DNA of 8,419 nt, taken from assembly GCA_009835515.1 (NCBI GenBank), contig VXXH01000706.1, forward strand, positions 1-8,419, given 5' to 3'. Every line of letters starts with the position of its first letter. The first letter of the stretch is position 1. Of the stretch, positions 1 through 5,679 are shown piece by piece. The translations under genes and the position numbers were made by a program. Source of the DNA: Candidatus Poribacteria bacterium. Its GTDB lineage: Bacteria; Poribacteria; WGA-4E; WGA-3G. The notes under the pieces were generated by a model. The model did not search any database. It had not been told where the DNA came from and saw only the letters and a list, made by a program, of their open reading frames with translations.

Positions 1-97
1 CGTTGATAAGACGCACGCCCGCAGATGACTGTTCAAGTTGAACCATTTTCGCTATGTGTGTGCCGATATCTACCGCCACAACTCGTTTTTTCGCCAT
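1..97 (-). CDS. PilM-type (GspL-like) assembly scaffold protein, N-terminal fragment
   Basis: Only the first 32 codons are present; the gene continues past the left edge of the window. The ATG is preceded by AGGAT with a 6-nt A-rich spacer, which supports this start. The peptide begins MAKKRVVAVDIGTHIAKMVQ. The stretch V9-D10-I11-G12-T13 followed by K17-x-V19-Q20-L21 matches the first phosphate-binding loop of the actin-like ATPase fold as found in PilM (the family pattern is roughly I-D-I-G-S-x-x-x-K-x-V-x-L). PilM and the cytoplasmic half of GspL are structural relatives that dock the assembly ATPase to the inner-membrane platform, so a position directly after gspK fits. Classical proteobacterial GspL does not start this way. 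Whether this is stand-alone PilM or a PilM-GspL fusion cannot be judged from 32 residues. A general ASKHA protein such as FtsA is less likely given the operon. Confidence 0.8.
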   Translation of the reverse strand, partial: MAKKRVVAVDIGTHIAKMVQLEQSSAGVRLIN

Positions 98-103
98 TTT
101 TTT

Positions 104-108
104 ATCCT
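104..108 (-). promoter_or_regulatory. Ribosome binding site of the pilM-like gene
   Basis: AGGAT on the minus strand lies 6 nt before the ATG at 97, in an A/T-rich 54-nt gap after the gspK stop. It fixes the start of the truncated gene. Confidence 0.6.
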
Positions 109-151
109 ATAAATATAACTGCTGACAAAATGAAGCATCCAAGAAATTCCG

Positions 152-1753
152 CTAATCCTGTCTCCAATATTGGACAACGACTTGGTCACCCGTCCGGTCA
201 ATGATACCAACACAGGTTGAAATAACTTTACCTGCAGCATCGGTGCCGTTCGCCTCAATACGATACCCATGTGAACGGTAGGTTATCCAATCGACGACTT
301 CCCTGAACGTCTCAAAGTCAATCTCCTCCATCTCCGACAGTTGTGAGATGTTGGTGAACGGATTCCCCGCTATCTCCTCTTCAGTGTAATTCTGTACCGG
401 CGCGTCATCGGGTGGGTCTTGTTCGCGACGTTCAACGATCGCCTGCGCTTTTTGTGGGTCCATCCCGGGCAGCAGTGCCAAGATTTCGGCCGACGCAGTG
501 TTTATGTTAATAAGTCCGCTGCGGGTATCTCCATCTTTAAGGGTTATTTTGTCAACGATACCGATAAACTCTTGCCGCGTTAACATTGTGACATCTTTAA
601 CAGCATCTATGTTCTGAAAAAGTCCTTGGGAATCGCGATGCTCGACGATACGTTGGGCAATACCTTCGTCAATACCCTGCAAGGATTGCAAGGTTTCAAC
701 ATCAGCGGTATTAATATTGACTTGTCCACCTTCGCCTTGTTGTGGTCCCTGTCCGCCCCCTTGGCGCGGCGGTCCGTTTCCTTGTGAATTGTTCGTTTCT
801 CCATCGTCTTCATTTCCACCGGAATCCTCAGTGGTGATTTGGTTTTGAATGTTGTTGAAAAGTTCATCGGAGACTGCTTTTACATCTATGAGTGCAGCGA
901 ATCTGTCAAACTCACGTTGCTGAATCAGGGATTCCGCCTCAGCCTGTGAAAAAACAGATTGCCCGCCACCTTGACTCGACTGCGTCTCAATTTGCGTCAG
1001 CTGCTCTGCGTCCGCTGTATTGACGTTAACGAGCGACGCTCCGTTTGGATCGGTGCTTGCGTCAAGTGAATAGATGGTTGCTAAATCCACCAATCCGGGC
1101 TGCGTCTCTGTTGTAGTTGCTTGAAGACTGCCAGTACCTGCTGCTGCCGTTGGCGGTCCGCCAACCGTGCTCGTAGACGTGCTTTGTGGGGCTGTAACGC
1201 CTTGTGTAAACGCTGCCATTTGTTGCGTGCCGTACAAAATCTCAGAAGTCATCCCTTCTACTCGTGCAAGATCCCGAACGGTTCGGTACGGCTGCCCCGC
1301 TACAATACTGTTGGCAAGTTCTTGGATGAGCGGTTCATCCGGCGAAGCGCCGACTTGTGCCAGCAAATTACTGATGAGTCCAACATCAGCAGTATTGATA
1401 TTGACCTTTGAGGCTTCATCGGTGATCGTCACCTGATAGTTCAAGAAATTTCCGACCTGCACGCCATCATCAACCTGTCCTTGAATAGGTTCAGCCCAAC
1501 TTTCACCGAGTGAGTCGAAAGGGGTCTGGTCTGTACGCATAACAGCGAGTGTCCACTCAAAGCCCGCCCTCGCGGCATAGTGATACTTCGCCCTATCTAA
1601 AAAATTCCGTTGGGTACGTTGCTCAATATGGATCGAGTAGAGCAGCTGTGCAGCCAAAATAGAGAGAATCGTAAGTATCCAGAGCGTTGAAACAAGGGAT
1701 AATCCATTCTGGTCTTTGTAAAATGTATCGGAAACCCTTTTTCTGACGAACAT
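152..1753 (-). CDS. gspK: GspK-type minor pseudopilin with four ComEA-like NxNTA units
   Basis: GspK is the large minor pseudopilin that caps the pseudopilus tip with GspI and GspJ. At the N-terminus a short basic leader ends in G17, followed by L18 and a hydrophobic helix to about residue 40. Position +5 of the mature protein is Ser (S22), not Glu, the known hallmark of GspK. The protein has 533 residues, whereas family members are commonly near 300-350. The extra length comes from four V/I-N-x-N-T-A units at residues 117-123, 242-248, 345-351 and 415-421. Units 3 and 4 continue into clear helix-hairpin-helix sequence (LQGIDEGIAQRIVEHR and LLPGMDPQKAQAIVERR). A Thr/Ser-rich linker covers about 186-220, and a Gly/Gln/Asn/Asp-rich linker about 307-344. 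The C-terminus (about 493-533) resembles the usual GspK end, including YRIEANG. The gene starts 3 nt after the gspJ stop, with a G-rich ribosome binding site inside gspJ, so translational coupling is likely. Confidence 0.93.
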   Translation of the reverse strand: MFVRKRVSDTFYKDQNGLSLVSTLWILTILSILAAQLLYSIHIEQRTQRNFLDRAKYHYAARAGFEWTLAVMRTDQTPFDSLGESWAEPIQGQVDDGVQVGNFLNYQVTITDEASKVNINTADVGLISNLLAQVGASPDEPLIQELANSIVAGQPYRTVRDLARVEGMTSEILYGTQQMAAFTQGVTAPQSTSTSTVGGPPTAAAGTGSLQATTTETQPGLVDLATIYSLDASTDPNGASLVNVNTADAEQLTQIETQSSQGGGQSVFSQAEAESLIQQREFDRFAALIDVKAVSDELFNNIQNQITTEDSGGNEDDGETNNSQGNGPPRQGGGQGPQQGEGGQVNINTADVETLQSLQGIDEGIAQRIVEHRDSQGLFQNIDAVKDVTMLTRQEFIGIVDKITLKDGDTRSGLININTASAEILALLPGMDPQKAQAIVERREQDPPDDAPVQNYTEEEIAGNPFTNISQLSEMEEIDFETFREVVDWITYRSHGYRIEANGTDAAGKVISTCVGIIDRTGDQVVVQYWRQD

Positions 1754-1756
1754 GGT

Positions 1757-2686
1757 CTATGGTCCCCCTTGAGGTGCGCCTTCGGCACCACCAGCAGTAG
1801 CACTCGCGGAGAGATACACCATCGTTGATTGGGTCATACTGTTTGATGATAGCATCGGTTGTTGATTTTGGGTGCCAAACTGTGTGGTATTTCTACTTAC
1901 GGCTCTCTGCGCTTCGCCTTGGACAGTTATCAGAATCTGTACAGCACTCGGAAGACTTTCGGTATCGTCCCATGAGGTGTTCCATACCTCTGCTTCCCCA
2001 TCAAAATATTGTAGATCGAAATTAGCGAGTCCAATAATGAGCGTTGCGATGTCAACGTAAATCGGTTCTCCGTTTTCGTCTGTTTCTGGTACTGTGCCTG
2101 TCTGTAAGAAGGGACCAATAACAGCCTCTGGATCAAGCGTTGTGGTTGCGACGCGAAAGAGTGCGTAACCGCCCTCTTGTTCGGTACTCGCGTCTCCTGC
2201 CAAACCACCCTGAAAATTTTCAGCACCCAGCCCGGATTGACCGGGTTGCGGCTCCGCAGCAACAAAGTAAGCCACACGTTGGACATCGCTTAGAAGCGGT
2301 AAAGGAATTTGTGATGCATTTTGCGCTTGAAAACTTGAAAGCTGCTCCAAAAACGGATCCGGATCTGTCCTGACAAGGGTGACAAAACTCAGCATGTCTC
2401 TATCGCCCGATTGGCTCGGTCCATCCTGTGTGTAGAGTGTGAGTTCAGGTTCCTGAAGTGAGACCTGCATGTTCTTGAGATCCGTCACAAGCCGATCCAT
2501 CGCGAAACGGCATCTCTGCGCAGCTAATATTTTTGCTTCCGTCTGATGGTAGGCATCCACCGCTGTCTTGAAGGCGAAATACGCTGACCCGCCAATGATA
2601 ACGAGAATGCTAACTGCCATGAGCATTTCAATGAGTGTCAACCCACTCTCACCAGTTGCGGTGGTGGACATTTTTTGAATTTTCAT
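1757..2686 (-). CDS. gspJ: GspJ-type minor pseudopilin
   Basis: GspJ is a tip minor pseudopilin that binds GspI and GspK in the periplasm. The leader ends at G15, and mature +1 to +5 is L-T-L-I-E with Glu at +5 (E20), then a hydrophobic helix to about residue 38. The C-terminal third has the GspJ pattern: an N-F-D-L-x-Y-F-D-G strand (about 222-230), W235 and W239, then L-P-S-A-V-Q-I-L-I-T-V at 245-255. At 309 residues it is longer than usual (about 200). The excess is a loop at about 100-165 and a Ser/Asn/Thr/Gly-rich end finishing GGAEGAPQGGP. The ATG at 2686 lies 35 nt after the gspI stop with only a weak, distant GGGG as a ribosome binding site. An in-frame ATG five codons later has none better, so the first ATG is kept. 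Gene order I-J-K is the usual one. Confidence 0.92.
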   Translation of the reverse strand: MKIQKMSTTATGESGLTLIEMLMAVSILVIIGGSAYFAFKTAVDAYHQTEAKILAAQRCRFAMDRLVTDLKNMQVSLQEPELTLYTQDGPSQSGDRDMLSFVTLVRTDPDPFLEQLSSFQAQNASQIPLPLLSDVQRVAYFVAAEPQPGQSGLGAENFQGGLAGDASTEQEGGYALFRVATTTLDPEAVIGPFLQTGTVPETDENGEPIYVDIATLIIGLANFDLQYFDGEAEVWNTSWDDTESLPSAVQILITVQGEAQRAVSRNTTQFGTQNQQPMLSSNSMTQSTMVYLSASATAGGAEGAPQGGP

Positions 2687-2721
2687 GTCTGCGGTGCCCC
2701 GTTGAAATATCGAAGAAGCCG

Positions 2722-3162
2722 TTATCGACCGCCACCCGGCTGTTGTCCTTGCTGCGTTTCTGACTTTTGTCGGTCAGCGACATAGGTGTTCATAGACATG
2801 GAACGTTCTCGGTTCCGATGCTGCCATGTGACGGTTACTTGAACCCGTCGGACGTTTTCAACTTCTTCAGATTCTATGTCCTCAACGACAGAACTCCAGC
2901 GGTAACGTGTATTATTACCGAATTCGCCTGTCTCCTCACCAACATCAGGATAACCTGCCATCTCAATCTCTGCCATCCGAAATTTAAGGAGATAGAGTGC
3001 CGTGGTACTATTGTCCGAAAGTCCTTGGTTACGTGCAGCAGAAGCAAAGGCGTGCAAAAGCGCGGGGAGCACAGCCCCCAAAATTGCTAACGTCACGAGT
3101 ATCTCAACAAGCGTAAAACCGTTTTCTTCGGCTGACCTCAACTGTTGAATTGGCTGCTTCAT
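2722..3162 (-). CDS. gspI: GspI-type minor pseudopilin
   Basis: The protein has 146 residues. The prepilin leader ends at G15 and is followed by F-T-L-V-E (E20 at +5), then the N-terminal hydrophobic helix ILVTLAILGAVLPALLHAF. After the helix come A-x-Y-L-L-K-F-R-M-A-E-I-E (about 55-67), which fits the long GspI helix (family pattern A-x-x-L-A-x-x-x-x-E), and the closing strands R-V-Q-V-T-V-T-W and S-M-S-M-N-T-Y-V (106-128), typical of the small GspI domain. GspI nucleates the I-J-K tip complex. The last 15 residues (KSETQQGQQPGGGR) are a hydrophilic Gln/Gly tail beyond the usual end. A GGGA about 8 nt before the ATG can serve as the ribosome binding site, and 32 nt separate it from the gspH stop. 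Its small size, position before gspJ and +5 Glu make other pseudopilin assignments unlikely. Confidence 0.92.
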   Translation of the reverse strand: MKQPIQQLRSAEENGFTLVEILVTLAILGAVLPALLHAFASAARNQGLSDNSTTALYLLKFRMAEIEMAGYPDVGEETGEFGNNTRYRWSSVVEDIESEEVENVRRVQVTVTWQHRNRERSMSMNTYVADRQKSETQQGQQPGGGR

Positions 3163-3194
3163 ACTTTACATCCCGACTCGAAACTATAGGCGAA

Positions 3195-3890
3195 TTAGTT
3201 TTCTGGTGTTTCAAACCCTAACGTCTCAACCTCTGCTGAAGGGAGTTGTCGCACACTCACGCGTCCACTGGCGGCCTCAATAGCAATAGACATAATCTGA
3301 TTGCGTGTGTTTTGGAGGTAGATGAGTGTTTCTTCAGAGGTTGCATTCGGTGAGAAGTAGACGGACTCGACACCTGAATCAATTTGAAGCGTACGACCGT
3401 TGCGATTGGTCACCACGGCTGCTAATGTGACGCTTCGCTCCATCAGATAAGGCACGCCCAAGATACCACCCGTACGGGCCAAAGTCTCCTGTTGAACAGA
3501 ATTTGTTGTCAACGGGTTCCCGCTTGTGTTGGTCCGGGATGCGGCGACAGCCGTAGAATTCTGGGCAGTGAGTGCGGACGTGAGTGGGGTACTCGGGTTA
3601 AACGTCTCACTGGAGGCGAGCCAGCACCGCCCGTTGTCAAGATCAAAGACAACCAAGTGTGCCGTTCGATCAGTGATTGCCATATCCCGTGCGAACGTGA
3701 GGAGACTGCGGATTGTATACGCTGACGATTTCAGCCGACGCGTTGCAGCGAACCCTTTCAGTGTTGGCATAGATATCGCCGACAGTATACCGATCAGCGT
3801 CAAAACGAGCAGTAACTCCGTGATCGTGAAACCACTTTGGAATTGAGAAATAGACGAGATCCGCGAATCTCGCCTATTTATGCCTCTCAT
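3195..3890 (-). CDS. gspH: GspH-type minor pseudopilin
   Basis: From the chosen ATG the protein has 231 residues. The leader MRGINRRDSRISSISQFQSG ends at G20, followed by F-T-I-T-E (Glu at +5) and a hydrophobic helix to about residue 40. The body has the GspH/FimT layout: an early R-S-L-L-T-F-A-R-D-M-A-I-T-D-R helix, then an H-L-V-V-F-D strand, a Ser/Thr/Asn/Ala-rich insert (about 95-135), and a final Y-F-S-P-N...L-I-Y-L-Q-N...I-A-I-E-A-A-S-G-R-V-S-V block that is characteristic of GspH. GspH links the tip complex to the GspG shaft. The reading frame is open to a TTG at 3923, which would overlap gspG by 26 nt, but that TTG has no ribosome binding site. The ATG at 3890 lies 7 nt after the gspG stop and has GGAG 15 nt upstream, which is rather far. 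A GTG directly before it (3893) is an alternative. A strong hairpin occupies the first codons. Confidence 0.88.
   Translation of the reverse strand: MRGINRRDSRISSISQFQSGFTITELLLVLTLIGILSAISMPTLKGFAATRRLKSSAYTIRSLLTFARDMAITDRTAHLVVFDLDNGRCWLASSETFNPSTPLTSALTAQNSTAVAASRTNTSGNPLTTNSVQQETLARTGGILGVPYLMERSVTLAAVVTNRNGRTLQIDSGVESVYFSPNATSEETLIYLQNTRNQIMSIAIEAASGRVSVRQLPSAEVETLGFETPEN
3848..3879 (-). promoter_or_regulatory. 13-bp RNA hairpin in the gspH leader codons
   Basis: In the minus-strand mRNA, arm AAAUAGGCGAGAU and arm AUCUCGUCUAUUU pair over 13 positions (12 Watson-Crick plus one G-U), with the 6-nt loop UCGCGG. The structure starts 11 nt after the A of the gspH ATG and lies just past the gspG stop. 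The 3' side is not followed by a U tract, so it is not a standard intrinsic terminator. Its position suggests that it protects the gspG 3' end or slows gspH translation; that role is inference. Confidence 0.6.
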
Positions 3891-3897
3891 CACTGTT

Positions 3898-4353
3898 TTA
3901 ATAGACTCCGGTTGTCTCTTCAACCCAATTGGTGATGTCCGCGTCTAACTCAGTACCGCCCACTTTGCCATCTTTCCCCATTGAATAGAGGTCATAATCA
4001 TAGCCGTAATGGGTGCTCGGTTGCCGATAGACGTACGGGTTACCCCATGGATCCTCAAAACTCGGGCTACCAATATAAGGGCCGTCCCAGTTCGGTGGCA
4101 CCGGACTCGGGGCGCGCCACAAGGCATTCAATCCTTGCTCAGTTGTCGGATACTCACCGACTGCGATAGCATACTGTTCCAACGCGGTTTTCATACCGCT
4201 AATCTCTGTTTGCGCCTTTGAGACTTTCGCTTGCTGCGGGGCATTGATCACCCGCGGTGCGATGAAGGCCGCTAAAATCCCTAAGATAACGATAACAATC
4301 GTTAGTTCGATCAGGGTCAATCCGGACTCATCGGATTTTAGTTGCATGAACAT
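3898..4353 (-). CDS. gspG: GspG major pseudopilin
   Basis: GspG polymerises into the periplasmic pseudopilus that acts as the secretion piston. The leader MFMQLKSDESG ends at G11, followed by L-T-L-I-E with Glu at +5 (E16) and the very hydrophobic segment LTIVIVILGILAAFIAPRV. The mature part is 140 residues, close to the usual 130-140. Family landmarks are Y-P-T-T-E-Q-G-L (68-75), W-D-G-P-Y-I (89-94), D-P-W-G-N-P-Y-V-Y (101-109) and the C-terminal loop D-L-Y-S-M-G-K-D-G-K...E-L-D-A-D-I-T-N-W (121-143). In characterised GspG proteins this last loop binds calcium; here D128, D137 and D139 are the likely acidic ligands, by analogy. The ATG at 4353 has the best-placed ribosome binding site of the window (AGGAGA, 8 nt spacer), matching a need for high output. 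A second ATG two codons on is less well spaced. Confidence 0.96.
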   Translation of the reverse strand: MFMQLKSDESGLTLIELTIVIVILGILAAFIAPRVINAPQQAKVSKAQTEISGMKTALEQYAIAVGEYPTTEQGLNALWRAPSPVPPNWDGPYIGSPSFEDPWGNPYVYRQPSTHYGYDYDLYSMGKDGKVGGTELDADITNWVEETTGVY

Positions 4354-4361
4354 TTAATTAT

Positions 4362-4367
4362 TCTCCT
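4362..4367 (-). promoter_or_regulatory. Strong ribosome binding site of gspG
   Basis: AGGAGA lies 8 nt upstream of the gspG ATG in an unstructured A/T-rich context. It is much closer to consensus than the sites of gspE, gspH or gspJ, as expected for the major subunit. Confidence 0.7.
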
Positions 4368-4370
4368 ATA

Positions 4371-4409
4371 TTATTATTATCATAAGGTGTTTTTTGACAC
4401 CTGAGAAGT
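4371..4409 (-). promoter_or_regulatory. Possible weak internal promoter before gspG
   Basis: On the minus strand TATGAT (5 of 6 to the sigma70 -10) stands 17 nt after TTCTCA (4 of 6 to the -35), inside the 59-nt gap between gspF and gspG. The gap is rich in A and T, with an ATA-type triplet run, which makes chance matches easy. Extra transcription of gspG onwards would make sense for a major pseudopilin, but this is only a motif-level suggestion. Confidence 0.2.
4385..4402 (-). promoter_or_regulatory. Small hairpin in the gspF-gspG gap
   Basis: In the mRNA AGGUGU and ACACCU form a 6-bp stem around the loop CAAAAA, just after the gspF stop and about 18 nt upstream of the gspG ribosome binding site. 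It is followed by AU-rich but not U-run sequence, so it is not a good terminator. It could mark a processing or stabilising point that separates gspEF from the pseudopilin part of the message. Confidence 0.4.
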
Positions 4410-4412
4410 ATA

Positions 4413-5639
4413 TTAGCCGCTTAGTAGTTGGTTCGCCTCAAAGATCGGGAGGATCATCGCGATAGCGATAAACCCGATTATCACTCCCATCAATAGAATG
4501 ACAAGAGGGCCGATGGAAGTCGTTAAGCGTTCAAGGCTCTTTTTTATTTCTAAATCATAGTATTCAGAGAGTTTACTGAGCATGTGAACAGGTTCACCCG
4601 ACTCCTCACCGACAGCCACCATGTGGGTGACGAATTCAGGGAAGTCGTTGCTTTTACTGAGTTCACGGGAGAGCGTAGAACCTTGTTCAACCTCTATTTC
4701 TGCTTCGGCGACAACATTGCTGTATACCCTGTTTCCGATCGTGTCTTTGACGACTTGGAGGGCAGGCAGCATGCGTACACCATTCTCCAAAAGTGTTGCC
4801 ATCGTTCGGGTAAAACGGACAATGGCAAAAGTACTAATTATGGGTCCGATGAGTGGTAATTTGAGTTTCAACCGGTCAAACCAGATTTTACCGGTTTCAA
4901 GCCGCAGGTATTGTCTGAAGCCAACCGCGCCTACGATGAAAATAGCGAGTGCCACCCACCAATAGGCCTGGAAGGCATCCGTAGTACCAATGAGGATTCG
5001 TGTTGGCAACGGCAATTCGACACCGAGGTCGTTGAACATCGCAGTGAATTTCGGTATGACGAGAATCATAAGTACGACAACAGCGGAAATGCTAAGCGTC
5101 AACAAGATAATAGGATAAAAGAGTGCTGAGATAACATCGTTTTTGAGGAGTCTTTGGCGTTCTGCAAATTCTGCGAGGCGTTCGAGGACTAAACCGAGAA
5201 CCCCGCCGCTCACCCCCGCTTTCACCATGTTAACATATAGGTCTGAAAAAGCCTTCGGGTGTTGGGTGAGCGCGTCGTGAAAAGTTGCCCCGTGTTCAAC
5301 ATCATAAGCGACTTGGGAGACGATGCGGTTAAGCGCGGGGTTCTGGACCTGTCCGAGAGCAACTTCCAAAGCACGCCGCAGCGGGACATGGGCATTCACC
5401 AGTGTTGCTAACTGATAGGTGAAGAACTCAACGTCTGCGGCTTTAACCCCACTGCGCCCAATTTTTAGCCATCTACGAACATCCGTTGGTGCGTCTTGCT
5501 CTGTCTCTTCAACAATATCGGTTGGCCAATACCCCATCTGCCGCAACCGGGAGATCAGTTCGGCTTTAGAGTCAGCCTCCAGCGTATTTTTTACGCTACC
5601 ACCGCCGTGTGTGAGTGCTTCATATCGGAATAACGGCAC
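4413..5639 (-). CDS. gspF: GspF inner-membrane platform protein
   Basis: GspF is the polytopic inner-membrane component that couples the GspE ATPase to pseudopilin assembly. From the chosen start it has 408 residues, the normal length, and opens with the family-typical PLFRYEAL. Two T2SSF repeats are seen: one from about residue 70 to 190 (F-x-x-Q-L-A-T-L-V...G-x-x-L-x-x-A-L-x-x-H-P-x-A-F...M-V-x-A-G) and the second from about 270 to 395 (F-T-R-T-M-A-T-L-L...F-P-E-F-V-T-H-M-V-A-V-G-E-E-S-G). Membrane segments lie at about 168-197, 225-243 and 375-398. The start is GTG at 5639, with GGAGGG 7 nt upstream. A further in-frame GTG six codons earlier (5657) lacks a site and would add residues that the family does not have. 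Type IV pilus PilC is the related alternative, but the neighbouring gspG-K decides for T2SS. A short out-of-frame ORF overlaps the start. Confidence 0.95.
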   Translation of the reverse strand: MPLFRYEALTHGGGSVKNTLEADSKAELISRLRQMGYWPTDIVEETEQDAPTDVRRWLKIGRSGVKAADVEFFTYQLATLVNAHVPLRRALEVALGQVQNPALNRIVSQVAYDVEHGATFHDALTQHPKAFSDLYVNMVKAGVSGGVLGLVLERLAEFAERQRLLKNDVISALFYPIILLTLSISAVVVLMILVIPKFTAMFNDLGVELPLPTRILIGTTDAFQAYWWVALAIFIVGAVGFRQYLRLETGKIWFDRLKLKLPLIGPIISTFAIVRFTRTMATLLENGVRMLPALQVVKDTIGNRVYSNVVAEAEIEVEQGSTLSRELSKSNDFPEFVTHMVAVGEESGEPVHMLSKLSEYYDLEIKKSLERLTTSIGPLVILLMGVIIGFIAIAMILPIFEANQLLSG

Positions 5640-5670
5640 GATCAAACCCTCCGTCACAGTCCAAAACCAT
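5620..5670 (-). CDS. Possible 16-codon leader ORF overlapping the gspF start
   Basis: An ATG at 5670 follows AGGAG with a 6-nt spacer; the AG of the preceding gene's TAG stop starts this ribosome binding site. The frame reads MVLDCDGGFDRAVIPI and ends at TGA, 20 nt inside gspF in another frame. The peptide resembles nothing I recognise. The signal is the arrangement: a good initiation site whose ribosome would pass over, and stop just after, the gspF GTG. That could couple gspF translation to the upstream gene or limit it. It may equally be chance, since the ORF is very short. Confidence 0.3.
   Translation of the reverse strand: MVLDCDGGFDRAVIPI
5647..5652 (-). promoter_or_regulatory. Ribosome binding site that sets the gspF start
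   Basis: GGAGGG is 7 nt before the GTG at 5639. It selects this GTG over the earlier in-frame GTG at 5657 and gives the family-typical N-terminus PLFRYEA. Confidence 0.65.
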
Positions 5671-5679
5671 AGGTATCTC

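Noticed and set aside
1121..1436. Open frames on the + strand inside gspK, and similar ones inside gspE, gspF, gspG and gspJ
   Set aside because: They lie wholly within well-supported minus-strand genes, have no ribosome binding sites or family features, and their translations look like frame shadows.
152..1753. The N-x-N-T-A units as evidence for a ComEA DNA-uptake protein
   Set aside because: The pseudopilin leader, size, missing +5 Glu, C-terminus and gene order identify GspK; HhH-like units are shared folds and need not bind DNA.
2210..2223. Perfect 14-bp palindrome CTGAAAATTTTCAG inside gspJ
   Set aside because: It codes for ordinary residues (A-E-N-F-Q) in a loop, is AT-rich and has no partner site; a chance palindrome is sufficient.
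3848..3879. The gspH hairpin as an intrinsic terminator
   Set aside because: No U tract follows the stem, and four more gsp genes continue downstream in the same orientation.
4394..4414. TTGACA on the + strand followed by TATATT, as an antisense promoter
   Set aside because: The spacer is only 9 nt, far from the 15-19 nt needed, and the hexamers lie in an AT-rich gap.
5581..5597. Hairpin AGCGTA-5 nt-TACGCT early in gspF
   Set aside because: It is a single 6-bp stem within coding sequence, about 40 nt after the start, with no boundary or context to give it a role.
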